DNA of 15,041 nt, taken from assembly GCA_934693215.1 (NCBI GenBank), contig CAKUVB010000020.1:1-15041 (forward strand), written 5' to 3'. The stretch comes from an uncultured Candidatus Melainabacteria bacterium (GTDB lineage Bacteria > Cyanobacteriota > Vampirovibrionia > Gastranaerophilales > Gastranaerophilaceae). The position numbers and the translations under genes are program-made. The notes beneath the pieces are model-generated. The model saw nothing but the letters and a program-made list of their open reading frames with translations. It was not told the origin of the DNA and ran no database searches. Positions 13,516 to 15,041 of the stretch are shown piece after piece; position 1 is the stretch's first letter, and the number at the start of each line of letters is the position of its first letter.

Positions 13516-13833
13516 CTATGCTATAAAATTGTTTCCGAATCTATTTGCTCCGTAGAAAAACGATTCCTTCATAATTTGTTGGAAATTTTTTCTTCTTACT
13601 GCTTTATTTCCTATCGTTGTATTATTAATGTCAGCAATTGATTTTTTATAATATTCGTTTGCTACTGACGCAATAAAAGTTTCTTGTGGCAATGAATTTT
13701 CTTCATTCTCTACAAGTCCTTCAGGATTATCAATTACATCAAATAAATCACTTACTTTTGATGATAATTTTGACTCATCTTCTTGGTTACATTGTAAATA
13801 TTTTTCTGCAACTTCTGCAAATAATAAAGCCAT
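13516..13833 (-). CDS. Small unknown protein, 105 residues
   Basis: Function not recognised. The start is the ATG at 13833, which has AAGGAG eight bases upstream. A GTG at 13863 is in frame but has no ribosome-binding site and would add the site's own sequence to the protein. The protein is acidic in the middle (QEDESK, DVIDNPEGLVENEEN) and basic with aromatics at the end (RRKNFQQIMKESFFYGANRFGNNF). It is predicted mostly helical, without signal peptide or membrane span, with one cysteine. It is followed by a GC-rich hairpin and a strong terminator, and lies 160 bases after rfbH on the same strand. It is likely a real gene, judged by its ribosome-binding site and terminator rather than by homology. 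Confidence 0.68.
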   Translation of the reverse strand: MALLFAEVAEKYLQCNQEDESKLSSKVSDLFDVIDNPEGLVENEENSLPQETFIASVANEYYKKSIADINNTTIGNKAVRRKNFQQIMKESFFYGANRFGNNFIA

Positions 13834-13992
13834 TATTTTCTCTCCTTGGGACTTGGAAATCACTTACATATATACAAAGTATATATTAGAGAAAAAATTG
13901 CTTTTTTTATAACATATTTTTGGCATTCTGTTACATTTATTTACAATAACTCCTGTAATCAAGGAATAATAAGTGTTACAGAAAATATTATT

Positions 13993-15041
13993 TTAACCTT
14001 TTACGGCATTAAGTATAAATTCATGGATTACACTACTTGTTTTATCAAGCTCTTTTTCTGAAAGAGCTGGAAAAACTCCTACCCAAAAAGTATTGTTCAT
14101 AATAAATTCGGTATTTGGAAGTTTTTTATAATCATCTTCTGACAACTCTTTTGAATTCATCAATTTTGAATTACCAATTCTTAATTGAACATCATTCTCT
14201 ACTATCATTGGTTGTCTTAAAATATTACCGGCAAATAACTGTCTTGTGCCTATTCCATTTTGTTCAAGATATTCAACAAGTTGTTGTTTATTAAACTTAT
14301 CGTTTGGTTTAACTGAAATTAAATACCCAAACCAAGATGGTTTGCAACCTTCTTCAATTTCAGGAAGTATTAAATAATCTGTTAAATCAGATAATTTTTC
14401 TGTTAAATAATTTGCATTACGTTCTCTTATTTTTAGAAATCCATCAAGTTTATCAATCTGAGAACAACCTAAAGCAGCTTGCCAATCAGTAATTTTTAAA
14501 TTGAAACCGATATGAGAATAAGTATATTTATGGTCATATCCATAAGGTAAGTTTCCAAGTTGTTGGGTAAAACGTTTGCCACAAACACCATCTCGTCCCG
14601 GAGGACAACAACAATCACGTCCCCAATCTCTGAAAGACATAATTATTTTATAAAGCTCTGAGTTATTAGTAATAACTGCACCACCTTCACCCATTGTTAA
14701 ATGGTGAGCCGGATAAAAACTAAATGTACCAATATCTCCTATTGTACCAGCTTTACGTCCTTTATATTCTCCGCCTAACGCATCACAAGTATCTTCTATT
14801 ACCCATAGATTATGTTTTTTAGCAATTTCAACAATTTTGTCTAAATCAAACATATTTCCTAATGTATGTGCAATAAAAATTGCTTTTGTTTTATCTGTAA
14901 TAGCTTCTTCTATTTTGTCTGCACATATATTATATGTACCTATTTCGCAGTCAATAAATACAGGAATCATTCCTTGTTGAATAATAGGATTTACTGTAGT
15001 AGGAAAACCTGCTGCTACGGCTATAACTTCATCACCTTTTT
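13993..15041 (-). CDS. rfbH: RfbH-type CDP-6-deoxy-4-hexulose 3-dehydrase (E1), N-terminus beyond window
   Basis: PMP and [2Fe-2S] enzyme removing the 3-hydroxyl of CDP-4-keto-6-deoxyglucose toward 3,6-dideoxyhexoses (paratose, abequose, tyvelose, ascarylose) of surface polysaccharides. The frame is open to the window edge; 349 codons are visible, starting KGDEVIAVAAGFPTTVNP. It belongs to the DegT/DnrJ/EryC1 aminotransferase fold, but the PLP lysine is replaced by His in SFYPAHHLTMGEGG (codon 14706-14704), the mark of E1. The cluster cysteines are present with exact E1 spacing C-X57-C-X-C-X7-C, from EDTC (14787) through DCCC to GVC (14581). GYDHKYTYSHIGFNLKITDWQAA and GTRQLFAGNILRQP also match RfbH. 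Its reductase partner and CDP-sugar genes must lie outside. The stop is at 13993, with no clear terminator after it. Confidence 0.94.
   Translation of the reverse strand, partial: KGDEVIAVAAGFPTTVNPIIQQGMIPVFIDCEIGTYNICADKIEEAITDKTKAIFIAHTLGNMFDLDKIVEIAKKHNLWVIEDTCDALGGEYKGRKAGTIGDIGTFSFYPAHHLTMGEGGAVITNNSELYKIIMSFRDWGRDCCCPPGRDGVCGKRFTQQLGNLPYGYDHKYTYSHIGFNLKITDWQAALGCSQIDKLDGFLKIRERNANYLTEKLSDLTDYLILPEIEEGCKPSWFGYLISVKPNDKFNKQQLVEYLEQNGIGTRQLFAGNILRQPMIVENDVQLRIGNSKLMNSKELSEDDYKKLPNTEFIMNNTFWVGVFPALSEKELDKTSSVIHEFILNAVKG

Noticed and set aside
13686..14061. Plus-strand frames of 67 and 71 codons around the 105-residue gene and the end of rfbH.
   Set aside because: They overlap well-supported minus-strand genes or AT-rich spacer, lack ribosome-binding sites, and look like random hydrophobic sequence.

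Overview
This AT-rich window carries fifteen protein-coding genes, two of them cut by the window edges, plus one well-supported and one weak RNA gene candidate. Standard stops are used, including TGA, and there is no sign of recoding. The gene mix suggests a bacterium of the non-photosynthetic Cyanobacteriota (Vampirovibrionia/Melainabacteria, probably gut Gastranaerophilales). This is inference, from base composition, an exported protein with RLxRLE...FG repeats, an N-terminal NFTGK motif on an exported enzyme, and a DUF4127 gene. No rRNA or marker gene settles it.

Layout. Positions 1-7487 form a long minus-strand run, read from right to left: rsmH and an FtsL-like division gene (a remnant of the dcw cluster), DUF4127 overlapping an MntP-type manganese exporter, an unknown exported protein, alanine racemase, then nadB overlapping nadC (NAD synthesis from aspartate; nadC is cut by the left edge). 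cobO, a corrinoid adenosyltransferase, follows on the minus strand with its own strong ribosome-binding site and terminator. A gap of about 780 bases contains a structured plus-strand RNA of about 230 nt ending in a clear terminator. It folds as a long irregular hairpin with a central bubble and resembles 6S RNA. Next come rlmH (minus), an exported repeat protein (plus), an unknown Q/N/S-rich protein (minus), a 515-base gap holding an unassigned minus-strand terminator, and lysS (plus). lysS converges on an L,D-transpeptidase (minus) across a shared terminator. A small unknown gene and the truncated rfbH, an iron-sulfur 3-dehydratase for 3,6-dideoxyhexoses, close the right edge, both on the minus strand.

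Themes. Envelope and division genes dominate: alr, rsmH, ftsL-like, the L,D-transpeptidase and rfbH. NAD, B12 and manganese functions accompany them. The most striking regulatory pattern concerns gene starts. Four minus-strand genes without a Shine-Dalgarno sequence (alr, DUF4127, rsmH, rlmH) each have a -10 box exactly six bases before the ATG, as expected for leaderless mRNAs. Most of the other genes have purine-rich ribosome-binding sites and lack this arrangement. I found no CRISPR array, insertion sequence, tRNA or defence system.
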